Below, one piece after another: positions 1 to 9,900 of a stretch of DNA of 64,000 bases (the stretch's first letter is position 1; each line of letters starts with the position of its first letter). The notes under the pieces are model-generated. The model was given only the letters and a program-made list of their open reading frames with translations. It ran no database searches and was not told the DNA's origin. The stretch lies in contig DAIBBI010000041.1 of the NCBI GenBank assembly GCA_027442615.1, forward strand, positions 1-64,000, read 5' to 3'. The position numbers were made by a program, and so were the translations under genes. The DNA comes from JAJZRV01 sp027442615. Lineage in GTDB: Bacteria > Pseudomonadota > Gammaproteobacteria > Burkholderiales > Ferrovaceae.

Positions 1-1437
1 GTGCCTTGCCACCGTGTCTTCCACTTCGTTGGGGTACACGTTGAATCCGGACACCTTGATCATGTCCTTCTTGCGATCCAGCAGGAACACAAAGCCCTGC
101 GGATTCATGAAGCCCAGGTCGCCGGTGCGCAGATAACCATCCGGATGGAACACGGCACGCGTCTCTTCCGGCTGGTTCCAGTAGCCAATCATCACCTGCG
201 GCCCGTGGATGCAGATCTCTCCCTCCACACCCAGTGCCACTTCCTGCCCTGCCTCATCCCGGACGGAAACATCCGTGGAGGGAATGGGCAGGCCAATGGA
301 TCCGGTAAAGTCGGTCAGGCCCAGCGGATTGATTGTGGCTGCCGGCGAGGTTTCGGTCAGTCCATAGGCCTGGAGCAGCGTGGATCCCGTAACCTGCTGC
401 CAGCGCAGGGCTACCTCGCGCTGCACTGCCATGCCCCCACCCAGGGTGATCTTCAACCCCGAAAAATCGAGATGCGCAAAATCGGGATGGCTGAGCAGCG
501 CGTTGAAAAGCGTGTTGACCCCGGTGATGATGGTAAAGCGGTGCTGCCTGAGCTCTCCCACCAATGCATTGAGGTCGCGCGGATTGATGATGAGCAGGTT
601 GGCTGCGCCCTGGTGCATGAAGGTCAGGCAATTGGCCGTGAGCGCAAAGATGTGATACAGCGGCAGGGCCGTCACCACCAGTTCCTCGCCGGGCTTGATC
701 ACACCCATCAGCCACTGGTCCACCTGGCTGAGGTTGGCCACGATGTTGCCGTGGGAGAGCATGGCGCCTTTGGGCACGCCAGTGGTGCCGCCGGTGTATT
801 GCAGGAACGCCAGGTCCTGGGGGCCCATCTGCGGCGCATTCAGGTTACCCCCCGCCCCCGCAGCCAGCACGGCGTTGAAGGAATGGCTACCGGGCAGATT
901 CCAGGCGGGCACGGCACGCTTGACGTGGCGCAGCACCAGGTTGACGATCAGGCCCTTGGCACCCAGGCGTTCCCCCACGCTCGTCACCACGATGTGCTTC
1001 AGGTTCGTGGCCCCCTGCACCTGTTGCACGGTATGGGCAAAATTCTCCAGGACCACGATCACTTCGGCGCCGGAATCCCTGAGCTGGAATTCCAGTTCGC
1101 GCGGGGTATAGAGCGGATTGCAGTTGACCGCCACGCAGCCGGCGCGCAACGCCCCAAAAAGCGCTATGGGGTATTGCAGGATGTTGGGCATCATGAGCGC
1201 AACCCGCGCACCCTTGGCCACGCCCATTTGCTGCAGCCAGGCGGCAAACTGGCGCGACTGCCGCTCCAGATCCCGATAGGACAGGTGAACCCCCATGCTG
1301 ATGTACGCGGTGTGCGGGGCAAATCGCTCGCAGGCGGATTCCATCAGGGTGGCGATGGTGGCGTCAGGGGAGGCGCTTATCTCGGCGGCCACCCCTTCGG
1401 GATAACTTGCAAGCCAGGGTTTGGTGTCTTTCATCAT
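1..1437 (-). CDS. fadD: Long-chain fatty acid-CoA ligase, 3' end outside window
   Basis: ATP-dependent activation of free fatty acids to acyl-CoA, the entry step of beta-oxidation. The 479 visible residues carry the adenylate-forming signature (QYTGGTTGVPKGA), the YGLTETSP motif, the YLRTGDLG motif and the conserved DRKKDMIKVSGFNVYPNEVE segment near the cut. About 80 C-terminal residues, including the usual catalytic Lys region, should lie left of position 1, judging from the family length of about 560. The ATG at 1437-1435 overlaps the stop of the upstream hydratase/dehydrogenase gene (ATGA), so it is translationally coupled. A second in-frame ATG follows immediately. It is the last visible gene of the fad operon. 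The substrate chain length is inferred from family and context. Confidence 0.93.
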   Translation of the reverse strand, partial: MMKDTKPWLASYPEGVAAEISASPDATIATLMESACERFAPHTAYISMGVHLSYRDLERQSRQFAAWLQQMGVAKGARVALMMPNILQYPIALFGALRAGCVAVNCNPLYTPRELEFQLRDSGAEVIVVLENFAHTVQQVQGATNLKHIVVTSVGERLGAKGLIVNLVLRHVKRAVPAWNLPGSHSFNAVLAAGAGGNLNAPQMGPQDLAFLQYTGGTTGVPKGAMLSHGNIVANLSQVDQWLMGVIKPGEELVVTALPLYHIFALTANCLTFMHQGAANLLIINPRDLNALVGELRQHRFTIITGVNTLFNALLSHPDFAHLDFSGLKITLGGGMAVQREVALRWQQVTGSTLLQAYGLTETSPAATINPLGLTDFTGSIGLPIPSTDVSVRDEAGQEVALGVEGEICIHGPQVMIGYWNQPEETRAVFHPDGYLRTGDLGFMNPQGFVFLLDRKKDMIKVSGFNVYPNEVEDTVARH

Positions 1438-3356
1438 GATTCGCTTGAGGCTTTGCGGTGCAGCGGCCCGCCGCTGAAGGGCGCAAAACCCGTTCCAAAA
1501 ATAACGCCGGCATCGGCAAGGTCTGCATCGGCCACCACACCCTCGGCCACCAGCGCGGCGGTGCGCTCGGTGAGCGGCACGATGAGGCGCTCTGCCAGTC
1601 CTGCGGGAACGGCACCAAAGGCAGGTTTGATGGGCTGGCCCTTGACCCAGGCATAAAATCCGCGCCCGGATTTCTTGCCCAGGTGCCCCTGATCCAGAAC
1701 CTGCAGCAGGCACGCCGGGACGGCGCTGCCTGCAAAGAGTTGCTGAGAGGCCGCCATGACGATGTCCAGGCCCACGGTATCCATCAGTTCCACCGGGCCC
1801 ATGGGCATGCCAAAAGCTTCCAGCGCGGCATCCAGCGTGGCGGGGGCAATGCCCTCGTCGATGCAGCGCAAGGCCTCCTGCATGTAGGGGGCCAGCACCG
1901 CATTCACCAGAAATCCTGGCGCGCTTTTCACGGGCAGGGGCAGCTTGGAGAGGGCTCCCACGAAGGCGGCGGCCGCCTGCAACACCTCCGGGGATGCCCC
2001 CTTGATCTCCACCACTTCCACGAGCGGCATCAGCGCCACCGGATTGAAGAAGTGGATTCCCACCAGGCGCTCGGGCCGGCGCAGGCTCGCCGCGATGTCC
2101 TCAAGGCGCAGGCTGGAGGTATTGCTGGCCAGAAGGGCCGTGGGCGGCATGCGCGATTCGAGGGTGGCCAGCACCTGCCGCTTTGCCTCGAGATTTTCAT
2201 AAATGGCTTCGATCACCACTTCTGCATGCACCACCCCCTCGCCCGCCACGTCCGGAATCAGGCGGTCGCGCGCCGCACGGCGCGCCTCGGGATTTTTGAA
2301 ACGACGTGCAAAGAGGGTTTCGGCACGCGCCAGTGCGGGCGCGATGCGCTCCAGCGACTGGTCTTGCAGTGTGACGGTCAAACCCTGCACCACGCACCAG
2401 GCGGCAATGTCGCCACCCATCACGCCAGCACCCACCACATGCACCCGTTGTGGCTTTGCGCCCCCTCCCTTGCCAAAGCGCTTCAGGCGCTCCTGCAAGT
2501 GAAACACCCGCAACAGATTGCGCGCGGTGGGAGAGGAGAGAATGCGTTGCAGCACCTCGGGCGCCGCCAGCGCATTGCCGTTATGGTGCTGCCACAGGTC
2601 AAGCAGGGCATAGGGCGCGGGATACTGTTCGGGATGCGCCTTCCTTGCCACCTGGCGGCGGGCCTGGCGCACCACCAGGGCACGCAGCGGACCATTGAGG
2701 AGGCGCTGCTTCCAGGGAAGTGCGCGCGGCGGCGTGGGATCCAGCACGCGCAGGCGTGCGGCGCGCTCCATCAGGCGCGGTGGCACCAGGGCATCGGCCA
2801 ATCCCAGGCGCAATGCGCGGCGCGCATCGACGCTTTTTCCCGTGAGCATCATGTCCAGTGCCGCGGCGGCACCGATGCGCCGGGGCAGGCGCAGCATGCC
2901 CCCCCAGGCCGGCACGATGCCCAGCAACACTTCGGGCAACCCCAGGCGTGTGTCGGGCTGGTCCACCACCATGCGAAAGCGGCAGGCCAGCGAGAGTTCC
3001 AGACCACCGCCCATGCAATGACCCTGGATCAGGGCGAGTGTCGGGTAGCGCAGGGCAGCCACGCGATTGAACAAGTTCCAGCCGCGGGCCACGAGATCGA
3101 GGCCGTGTTCGGGCGTGACGAGCGCGTCGAACTCATGGATGTCGGCGCCGGCGATAAAGCCCGCACGCTTGCCCGACCTGAAAATCAGGCCGGCTGGCTG
3201 GATTGCATCCAGGTGGTCCAGCAAGATGGACAGCTCCGCCATGACGGCACCGGAAAGCGCATTGGTGCTTTCACCAGCGCGATCCAGCGTGGCCCAGACC
3301 ACATCGTCATCGTCGCGCTTCAGTTTCCAGTGGATGAGCTGCGGCGAGTAACTCAT
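1434..3356 (-). CDS. fadJ: Bifunctional enoyl-CoA hydratase / 3-hydroxyacyl-CoA dehydrogenase (FadB/FadJ type)
   Basis: A 640-residue fusion catalysing the middle two steps of beta-oxidation. The N-terminal crotonase domain has the oxyanion-hole stretch (FIAGADIHEF) and both catalytic glutamates, about E120 (GGGLELSLACRF) and E142 (LGLPEVLLGIVP). The C-terminal half has the NAD-binding VVGAGVMGGD motif, the NTSSL motif and the GIHFFNPV histidine of 3-hydroxyacyl-CoA dehydrogenases. At 640 residues it is shorter than E. coli FadB/FadJ (over 700). The start ATG at 3356 overlaps the thiolase stop by 4 nt, and the stop overlaps the fadD start by 4 nt. Whether it works as FadB or FadJ cannot be decided from the sequence. 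Confidence 0.9.
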   Translation of the reverse strand: MSYSPQLIHWKLKRDDDDVVWATLDRAGESTNALSGAVMAELSILLDHLDAIQPAGLIFRSGKRAGFIAGADIHEFDALVTPEHGLDLVARGWNLFNRVAALRYPTLALIQGHCMGGGLELSLACRFRMVVDQPDTRLGLPEVLLGIVPAWGGMLRLPRRIGAAAALDMMLTGKSVDARRALRLGLADALVPPRLMERAARLRVLDPTPPRALPWKQRLLNGPLRALVVRQARRQVARKAHPEQYPAPYALLDLWQHHNGNALAAPEVLQRILSSPTARNLLRVFHLQERLKRFGKGGGAKPQRVHVVGAGVMGGDIAAWCVVQGLTVTLQDQSLERIAPALARAETLFARRFKNPEARRAARDRLIPDVAGEGVVHAEVVIEAIYENLEAKRQVLATLESRMPPTALLASNTSSLRLEDIAASLRRPERLVGIHFFNPVALMPLVEVVEIKGASPEVLQAAAAFVGALSKLPLPVKSAPGFLVNAVLAPYMQEALRCIDEGIAPATLDAALEAFGMPMGPVELMDTVGLDIVMAASQQLFAGSAVPACLLQVLDQGHLGKKSGRGFYAWVKGQPIKPAFGAVPAGLAERLIVPLTERTAALVAEGVVADADLADAGVIFGTGFAPFSGGPLHRKASSES

Positions 3357-4627
3357 GAGAGCGCCTCCACCAGGACCGCACCGCCCTGACCACCGCCGAT
3401 GCAGATGCTGGCCAACCCGCGCCGCCCCCCGCCTTCGCGTAGCGCCCGCAGCACCTGCAGCACGATGCGCGCTCCCGAGGCGCCCACGGGATGTCCCACG
3501 GCAATGGCGCCACCATGGGGATTGAGCCGCGCAGGGTCGATGGACCCCAGCGCCCCAGTAACCCCCAGCTCCTTCTGGCACCATGCCCCATCCTGCCAGG
3601 CGGCGAGGCATGCCAGCACCTGCGCGGCGAAAGCCTCGTTGATTTCCCACACGTCGAGGTCACTGAGCCCCAGGCCATGGCGCTGCAGCAGGGGAGTGGC
3701 GGCATATACCGGCCCCAGGCCCATCTGGGCGGGGTCCAGCGCTGCCCACTGGGTGTCGGCGAGACGCGCCAGGGGGCGCAACTGCCAGCGCGCCACCGCC
3801 TCTTCCGAAGCCAGCAGGAGGAGGGCCGCGCCGTCGGTGACCTGCGAACTGTTGCCCGCCGTGATGTTGCCATAGGGCCTGTCGAACACGGGCTTCAGGG
3901 TGGCGAGCTTTTCCATGCGGGTGTCGCCCCGAATGCCGTCATCCTCGGCGTAGGTGCGCCCCGCCACGTCCACCAGCGGCACGATGGCGCTGTCACCCGG
4001 ACGCGCCGCAGCCGCACGACGATGACTTTCCAGGGCAAAGGCGTCCATCTGCTGGCGCGTGATGCCAAATCGCCAGGCCAGGTTTTCCGCCGTCTGTCCC
4101 ATGGAGAGGCCCACGACCGGGTCGGTAAGCCCTTTCATCAATCCGATCACGGGTTTCAGATGCGCCGGGCGCAGGCGCCCCAGCAGCGCCAGCTTCTGCG
4201 TCAGACTGCGCGCGCCATTCCAGAGCGAGAGCCACTGCACCATGGCGTCGGAGAGCAGGATGGAAGCGCGCGAGAGTGCATCGGTTCCGCCCGCCAGCAC
4301 GAGGTGGCTGCGACCCAACTGGATGTTGGCCATGGCCGAATCGAGCGACTGCATGCCCGAGGCGCAGTTGCGCATCACGGTCCAACCCGGCACCCGTTCG
4401 CCGCACCCCAGACGCAGCGCCAGCAGCCGCCCGATGTTGACTTCATCCGGGGCAGGGGCCGCGCACCCCAGGATCACCTCATCGAGATCGGAGGGCAGAA
4501 ACGGCTGGCGCAACAGCAGGCTGCGCCCGGCCTGTACGGCAAGGTCGCACGCAGAAAACGGCCCCGGAACGCCACGCGCCTTGAGAAACGGGGTTCGTGC
4601 CCCGTCAATGAGATAAACGGTTTTCAT
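3353..4627 (-). CDS. Acetyl-CoA C-acyltransferase (3-ketoacyl-CoA thiolase)
   Basis: Thiolytic cleavage of 3-ketoacyl-CoA, the last step of beta-oxidation. The 424-residue protein has the nucleophilic Cys (about C88, in NCASGMQS), the GHPVGASGAR histidine motif and the C-terminal CIGGGQGG cysteine motif, so all three catalytic elements of the family are present. I chose the ATG at 4627; an in-frame TTG sits one codon upstream. It belongs to the FadI/FadA family of degradative thiolases, supported by its place between fadE and the hydratase/dehydrogenase gene. Only 6 nt separate it from the fadE stop, and its own stop overlaps the next gene by 4 nt. Confidence 0.9.
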   Translation of the reverse strand: MKTVYLIDGARTPFLKARGVPGPFSACDLAVQAGRSLLLRQPFLPSDLDEVILGCAAPAPDEVNIGRLLALRLGCGERVPGWTVMRNCASGMQSLDSAMANIQLGRSHLVLAGGTDALSRASILLSDAMVQWLSLWNGARSLTQKLALLGRLRPAHLKPVIGLMKGLTDPVVGLSMGQTAENLAWRFGITRQQMDAFALESHRRAAAARPGDSAIVPLVDVAGRTYAEDDGIRGDTRMEKLATLKPVFDRPYGNITAGNSSQVTDGAALLLLASEEAVARWQLRPLARLADTQWAALDPAQMGLGPVYAATPLLQRHGLGLSDLDVWEINEAFAAQVLACLAAWQDGAWCQKELGVTGALGSIDPARLNPHGGAIAVGHPVGASGARIVLQVLRALREGGGRRGLASICIGGGQGGAVLVEALS

Positions 4628-4633
4628 CAAACC

Positions 4634-6904
4634 TCATTTTGAAGCCTCATTGGGGACAGACCCCAGAGGGGTCTGTCCCCAATGAGGCTGCTCGAAATCA
4701 TCCACCTGAATCACGCGATCGCGCAGCAGGTTGCGCCGTTGCAATAGGGCATGCTCGGCCGGAGTGATGGCTCCGGCGGCAAGGGCCGCTTCGGCGATGT
4801 CGCGCACATTGGCGCGCGGGTCATGGGCAAAGCGTCCCGCCTTTTGCGCTTCGCGAATCCGGGCTTCCACGCCTTCCGCCTCCAGGGTGGCCGAAAGCGC
4901 CCATTCCAGCGCGCCCACGGGTTCCTCGGCGTTGGCCGGCAGGTGGCAACAGGCGGTCAGGCGATCGCGGGTGGCCGAGGGAGTCATCAGCAGGCGGGCC
5001 ACCTCGTGGCCCAGTTCGTCCGAGGGCACCACATACGGATACCCCCAGGGAAACAACAGGCGATGCAGCAGCCACGCCACCCAGCGCACGGGATAGTTGG
5101 CGAACACGCCCTCAAAGGACTGCTGCGCCTGGTAGATGGCATCCCACACCGCCCAATGCAGCAGTGGCAGATCGTCCCCGGGCCGGCCCTCGGCTTCAAA
5201 GCGCTTCAAGGCCGCGGAGACCAGCACCATCTGCGAGAGGATGTCGCCCAGACGCGCCGAAAGCTTTTCGCGGCGCTTGAGGCCCCCGCCCAGCACCAGC
5301 AGCGAGATGTCGGAGAGAAAGGCAAAGGCTGCCGAGTAGCGCGAGAGCTGCTGGTAGTAGCGCCGCGTCTGTGGCGCCACCTCGGGCACCGCCGCAAAAT
5401 GCGAACCCGTCAGCCCCATCCACAGGGCGCGCAGGCCGTTCTTCACGGTGTGGGCAACGTGGCCGAAAAGCGCCGCGTCAAAGTCCCGCAGGCCGGCCGA
5501 GGGGTCGGGATTGCGGGCCGCGTTCATTTCGCGCAGCAGGAAGGGGTGACAGCGAATGGCCCCCTGACCGAAGATGATCAGGCTGCGCGTGAGGATGTTG
5601 GCGCCCTCCACGGTAATGCCGATGGGAATTTGCTGATACGCGCGCCCCAGAAAATTGGAGGGCCCCAAACAGATGCCCTTGCCGCCGATCACGTCCATGC
5701 CATCGTTGACCACCCGGCGTGCGCGTTCCGTAACATGGTACTTGGCGATGGCGGAGAGCACCGCGGGCTTCTGTCCCTGGTCCACGGCGGCCGCGGCAAA
5801 AGTGCGCAGCGCGTCCATGAGGTAGGTGTAGGCGCCGATGCGCGTCAGGGCTTCTTCCACGCCCTCGAAGCGACCGATGGGCATGCTGAACTGGTTGCGC
5901 ACACGGGCATAGGCCCCTACCGCGCGCGCGGTCAGTTGCGCCATGCCGGTGTTGGACGAGGGCAACGAAATGGAGCGCCCGGCCGCGAGGCTTTCCATCA
6001 ACATCCGCCAGCCCTGCCCCGCCATGGCAGCACCACCAATGATGAAATCGAGGGGCATGAACACGTCCTTTCCGCGCGTGGGACCGTTCATGAACATGGC
6101 ATTGAGCGGAAAATGGCGCCGCCCCACTTCCACGCCGGGGTGGTCGTGCGGCACCAGGGCACAGGTGATGCCCAGATCACGGGTGGTGCCCAGGAGGCCC
6201 TCGGGGTCGTACAAGCGAAAGGCCAGCCCCAGCAGCGTACACACGGGAGCCAGCGTAATGTAGCGCTTGTCCCAGGTCACGCGCATGCCCAGCACTTCCT
6301 GCCCCTGCCACATCCCCCTGCACACCACTCCGGCATCCGGAATGGCCGCCGCATCCGAGCCCGCCCAGGGACTGGTCAGGGCAAAAGCGGGAATCTCCTC
6401 GCCCCGGGCAAGACGCGGCAGGTAATGGTTCCGTTGCGCATCGGTGCCGTAATGCAGCAGAAGCTCGCCCGGCCCCAGCGAGTTGGGCACCATCACCGTC
6501 ACCGCCAGCGCCGAACTGCGAGTGGACAGCCGCGTGATGATCTGCGAGTGCGCATAGGCCGAAAAAGCCTTGCCGCCGTAACGCTTGGGAATGATGAGCC
6601 CGAGAAAACCGCGTTCTTTGAGGTATTGCCAGGTGTCGGGCGAGAGGTCGTAATCGGTCTGGGTTACTTTCCAGTCGTCCACCAGGCGGCAGGCCTCGTT
6701 GACGTCGTGATCCAGGAAATGCTGCTCTTCGGGAGTAAGGCGCGGTGCAGGTTGGTCCAGCAGTTTTTGCCAATCGGGATGGCCCCTGAACAGTTCGCCT
6801 TCCCAGCCCACGGTGCCCGCCTCCAGGGCCTCGCGCTCGGTGTCCGACATGGGGGGCAACATCTTGCGATAGGCCCTGAACAACGGCGCGGTCAAAAATC
6901 CCAT
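4634..6904 (-). CDS. fadE: Acyl-CoA dehydrogenase, FadE family
   Basis: FAD-dependent first oxidation of acyl-CoA. The 756-residue protein follows E. coli FadE through its length: FRAYRKMLPPMSDTE at the N-terminus, VPNSLGPGELL, the ALTSPWAGSDA motif, ITVEGANILTR with the catalytic Glu region, and the FadE-specific C-terminal domain (GGGLKRREKLSARLGDILSQ). It lacks the N-terminal hydrophobic segment that makes the E. coli protein longer (814 residues). The last 15 or so codons are read through a perfect inverted repeat (4643-4689), giving an unusual tail. The start lies 2 nt after the stop of the GGDEF-EAL gene, with a GAGG-type ribosome site inside that gene's 3' end, so it is probably co-translated with it. 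Confidence 0.94.
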   Translation of the reverse strand: MGFLTAPLFRAYRKMLPPMSDTEREALEAGTVGWEGELFRGHPDWQKLLDQPAPRLTPEEQHFLDHDVNEACRLVDDWKVTQTDYDLSPDTWQYLKERGFLGLIIPKRYGGKAFSAYAHSQIITRLSTRSSALAVTVMVPNSLGPGELLLHYGTDAQRNHYLPRLARGEEIPAFALTSPWAGSDAAAIPDAGVVCRGMWQGQEVLGMRVTWDKRYITLAPVCTLLGLAFRLYDPEGLLGTTRDLGITCALVPHDHPGVEVGRRHFPLNAMFMNGPTRGKDVFMPLDFIIGGAAMAGQGWRMLMESLAAGRSISLPSSNTGMAQLTARAVGAYARVRNQFSMPIGRFEGVEEALTRIGAYTYLMDALRTFAAAAVDQGQKPAVLSAIAKYHVTERARRVVNDGMDVIGGKGICLGPSNFLGRAYQQIPIGITVEGANILTRSLIIFGQGAIRCHPFLLREMNAARNPDPSAGLRDFDAALFGHVAHTVKNGLRALWMGLTGSHFAAVPEVAPQTRRYYQQLSRYSAAFAFLSDISLLVLGGGLKRREKLSARLGDILSQMVLVSAALKRFEAEGRPGDDLPLLHWAVWDAIYQAQQSFEGVFANYPVRWVAWLLHRLLFPWGYPYVVPSDELGHEVARLLMTPSATRDRLTACCHLPANAEEPVGALEWALSATLEAEGVEARIREAQKAGRFAHDPRANVRDIAEAALAAGAITPAEHALLQRRNLLRDRVIQVDDFEQPHWGQTPLGSVPNEASK
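4643..4689. repeat. Perfect inverted repeat of the GGGGACAGACC family, inside the fadE 3' end
   Basis: Two 22-nt perfectly complementary arms (4643-4664 and 4668-4689) flank a 3-nt loop (AGA). The core is GGGGACAGACCCC / GGGGTCTGTCCCC. It is read in frame as the C-terminal tail of FadE (WGQTPLGSVPNEASK). There is no T-run on either side, so it does not look like an intrinsic terminator. Confidence 0.9.
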
Positions 6905-6906
6905 GG

Positions 6907-9900
6907 TCAGTATCCTCGTTTTTGCATCGCCAGCATGCCCAGGGGCGTAACCGGGTTGTCGTGCGGCACCATCCAGTGAAATCGCTCCAGCCAGTCGGCC
7001 AGCGCCTGGGCAGGCAGCGGCACGGACAGGGCATAGCCCTGCCCCTCGTCCGCGCCGAGCAGGCTGGCCACCTCCACCAGTTCGGCGCTCTCGAGACCCT
7101 CCACGATGACGCGCAGTTTGAGACTCTTGGCCAGCCGCACCAGCCCCGAGATGAAATCGATGACCCGCTCCGGATCCCTGGCAATCTCCCGCACCAGGCC
7201 CTGATCGATTTTCACCGTGCTAAACGGCAGGCTGCGCAGGCGCAGCAGAGAGCTGTAACCCGCACCCAGATCGTCCATGACGAGGCGCACGCCCAGTTCG
7301 GCGAGCGCCTGCAGGGTGGTGCGTGCGGTTTCCAGGTCGTGGAATTCCTCGTCTTCCAGCACTTCAAGCTCGAGGCGCTGCGGGTCGACGTGATGGCGAC
7401 GCAGCGCTTGCTCCACCCATTGCGCACAGCCCGCTTCGATCAATACGGCGGGCGGGAGGTTGAGCGAGACGATGAGCTCGGGATGACGCTCCAGCCAAAG
7501 GCCCAGCTGGGCGAGCGCCTGATCGAGACCCAACTGGAACAGCAGTACCAGTTCGCGCGTGCCAAACCCGGGCAGGAACGTCACAGGCCGGATGAGCGTG
7601 TCGTCCTCGGCCCGCAGGCGGGCCAGCGCCTCGATTTTGGTGGGATTGCCCGTGGCCAGATCCACGATGGGTTGATACTCCAGTACCAGCCTGTCGTTTT
7701 CCAGCAAGGTGCGGTACACCCGCCGCTGGTCCGCCGACTGGCTGACGAGGTTGGGGCGGTACAGGCGCTGGCGGGCCTGCGTCAGCAAATAGCCCACCGA
7801 CTGGAAGAACAGCCGGGTTTCGGCAGATTCAAACTGGCCGGGGTGGTGACCAAAAATGCCCAGCGCCGCCGTGACGCGTCCCTGGGGGTCGGTGATCGGT
7901 ACAAAAATGGCGCTGAGGATGCCCGACTGCAGCGCTGCTTCACGCAAATGGGCAAGATGCGGCTCGGTGGCATAGCTTGCGTTGGTCTCGATCTGCTCGG
8001 TCTGCCACACCCGCAGATGGGCTGGCGACAAGGGACGCCCCTCGGCATCCGTGAGGTGGGGCACCACCCCCTGGGATTCGAGGTCCTTGAGGTAGCGCTC
8101 CAGCACCGCCGTCTTGAACTCATACACCAGCTTGCCCGAAGGGTCGGGCCGGTTGATGGTGGCAGCCACGCAGCCCTGCAGTGCCGTGACGTCCTCGAGA
8201 AGCCCGCGGCAGGCATCCACCCAACTTGTGGCCTGCGACAGCCGCAGTGATTGCTGGGCAAGCCATGACTGGCGTTCCACCAGAAGCTGCTGCAGGGCAT
8301 GGATATGGCTTTCCAGTTCCACGCGCAGGCGTGCCGCCATCAGGTCCACCACCAACTGTTTTTCGGACAGCCGCATGCCCTGCAATTCAAACAGGCGACG
8401 GCGCAACTGGTTGTGATAAGCCTGGATGCCGTCGATCAGCGCGGTCAGTTCCAGGCCCACCAGGGTATTGACCCGCCCCATGGCTTCGGCAAAGCTGCGA
8501 TGCTCTGATTCCGTCAGGTCGGGGCGCTGCAGCAACAGCACATGGTGCTGCAGCCGCGCATTCAGCGCCTCCAGCTCCTCGTCGCTCAAACGCCCCAGAA
8601 TCCTGGAGATGTCGGGGCGACGCGCCCATTCCGACTGGAAGCGCGTCACGAAATCATGCCCCAGGGGCGCCAGACTTTCCTGCAGGGGGGCCAGCAGGGC
8701 CGCAGCCTCCGCCCCATAGGGTGGCACGCTGTGCGGCAGCGCGGCCGAGGCGGTGAGATTGCCCTCTCCCCAGATTTGCCACCAGTTGGGGCGATGGCCC
8801 TTGTGGGCCTTGAGGCCGTACATGGCTTCAAAGGCATGCCGCAGAAGCAGGCCGGCATCCCCGCCATCGTTGGGATAGAAGGTCAGCCCCAGCGAGACCC
8901 GGGGCGTCACGGCAGCACAGTTGGGGATTTCGATGGGAGCGGTCAGGAATTCGTGGATGCGCTCCAGCCTGGGAAACAGGTCCTCATAGCGCAACAGGCC
9001 CTCGATCACCAGGACGAATTCGTCCCCGCCCGAACGCGCCACCAGGTCCGTGTCACGCAGCGCAGCGCGCAGCCGCTGCGCGACGGCCTTCAGCACGAGA
9101 TCACCAGCCTCATGACCGCAGGCGTCATTGACGGCCTTGAAGTCGTCGATGTCGGCCATGCACACTGCAAGCAGGGTTTGATCCTTGCGCGCGCGCGCCA
9201 GCGCCCCGGGCAGATGCTGGTCCAGCGCAAGGCGATTGGGCAGGCCGGTCAGGGCATCATGAATGGTGAGATAGCGCTGCTTGTCCTGCTCATGCATCAG
9301 GCGGCGTTGTAGAAAAATGTGTTCCAGGCCGCGCGAGACGCTGCGCGAGAGTTCTTCCAGCAGGCGCTGGAGCTCCCGGTCAAAGACATATTCCTGGGGG
9401 TGGTACACCGTCAGGATGGCCTTGACTGCCCCCTGGCGCAGGATGGGCAGGGCGGCACTGGCACCGAAACCAAAGCGCTCGGCCCGTGCCCGCCAGGGGG
9501 CAAGATGCGGCGCGTTGGCAAAGGACTGGGTATAACGCACCTGCCCATCCCGCCAGGCCCGGCCCATGGAACCCTGCCCCTCGGGAATGTCCGGGTCTGA
9601 TGAAATGAAAACCCCCTCCAGGTAACCCGTTTCCCCTGCCGAGGCCAACACCTTGAAGCGTTGGTCCGCATCGGGTACCGAGATGAAAGCCAGCTTCAAC
9701 TGGCCATATTGCACCGCAATTTCGCAGATGGCCCTGAACAGGTCATGGGCTTCCTGCGTTCCGGCGATGACCTGGTTGATCCGGGCCAGCATGGTGTTGA
9801 ACTGCAGCGCGCGCGTCAGGGAATCATGCTGGTTCTGCGCACGCGATTGCATCATGGCATAGCGCAGCACGGTGCCCGTCATGGCCGCACAGAATTCCAG

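Noticed and set aside
1..1656. Long plus-strand open frame opposite fadD
   Set aside because: The minus strand encodes a clear FadD. The plus frame is His/Gly/Arg-rich with no family motifs, a GC-rich shadow.
4751..6979. 742-codon plus-strand open frame opposite fadE
   Set aside because: It lies entirely antisense to a well-conserved FadE and has no recognisable domains.
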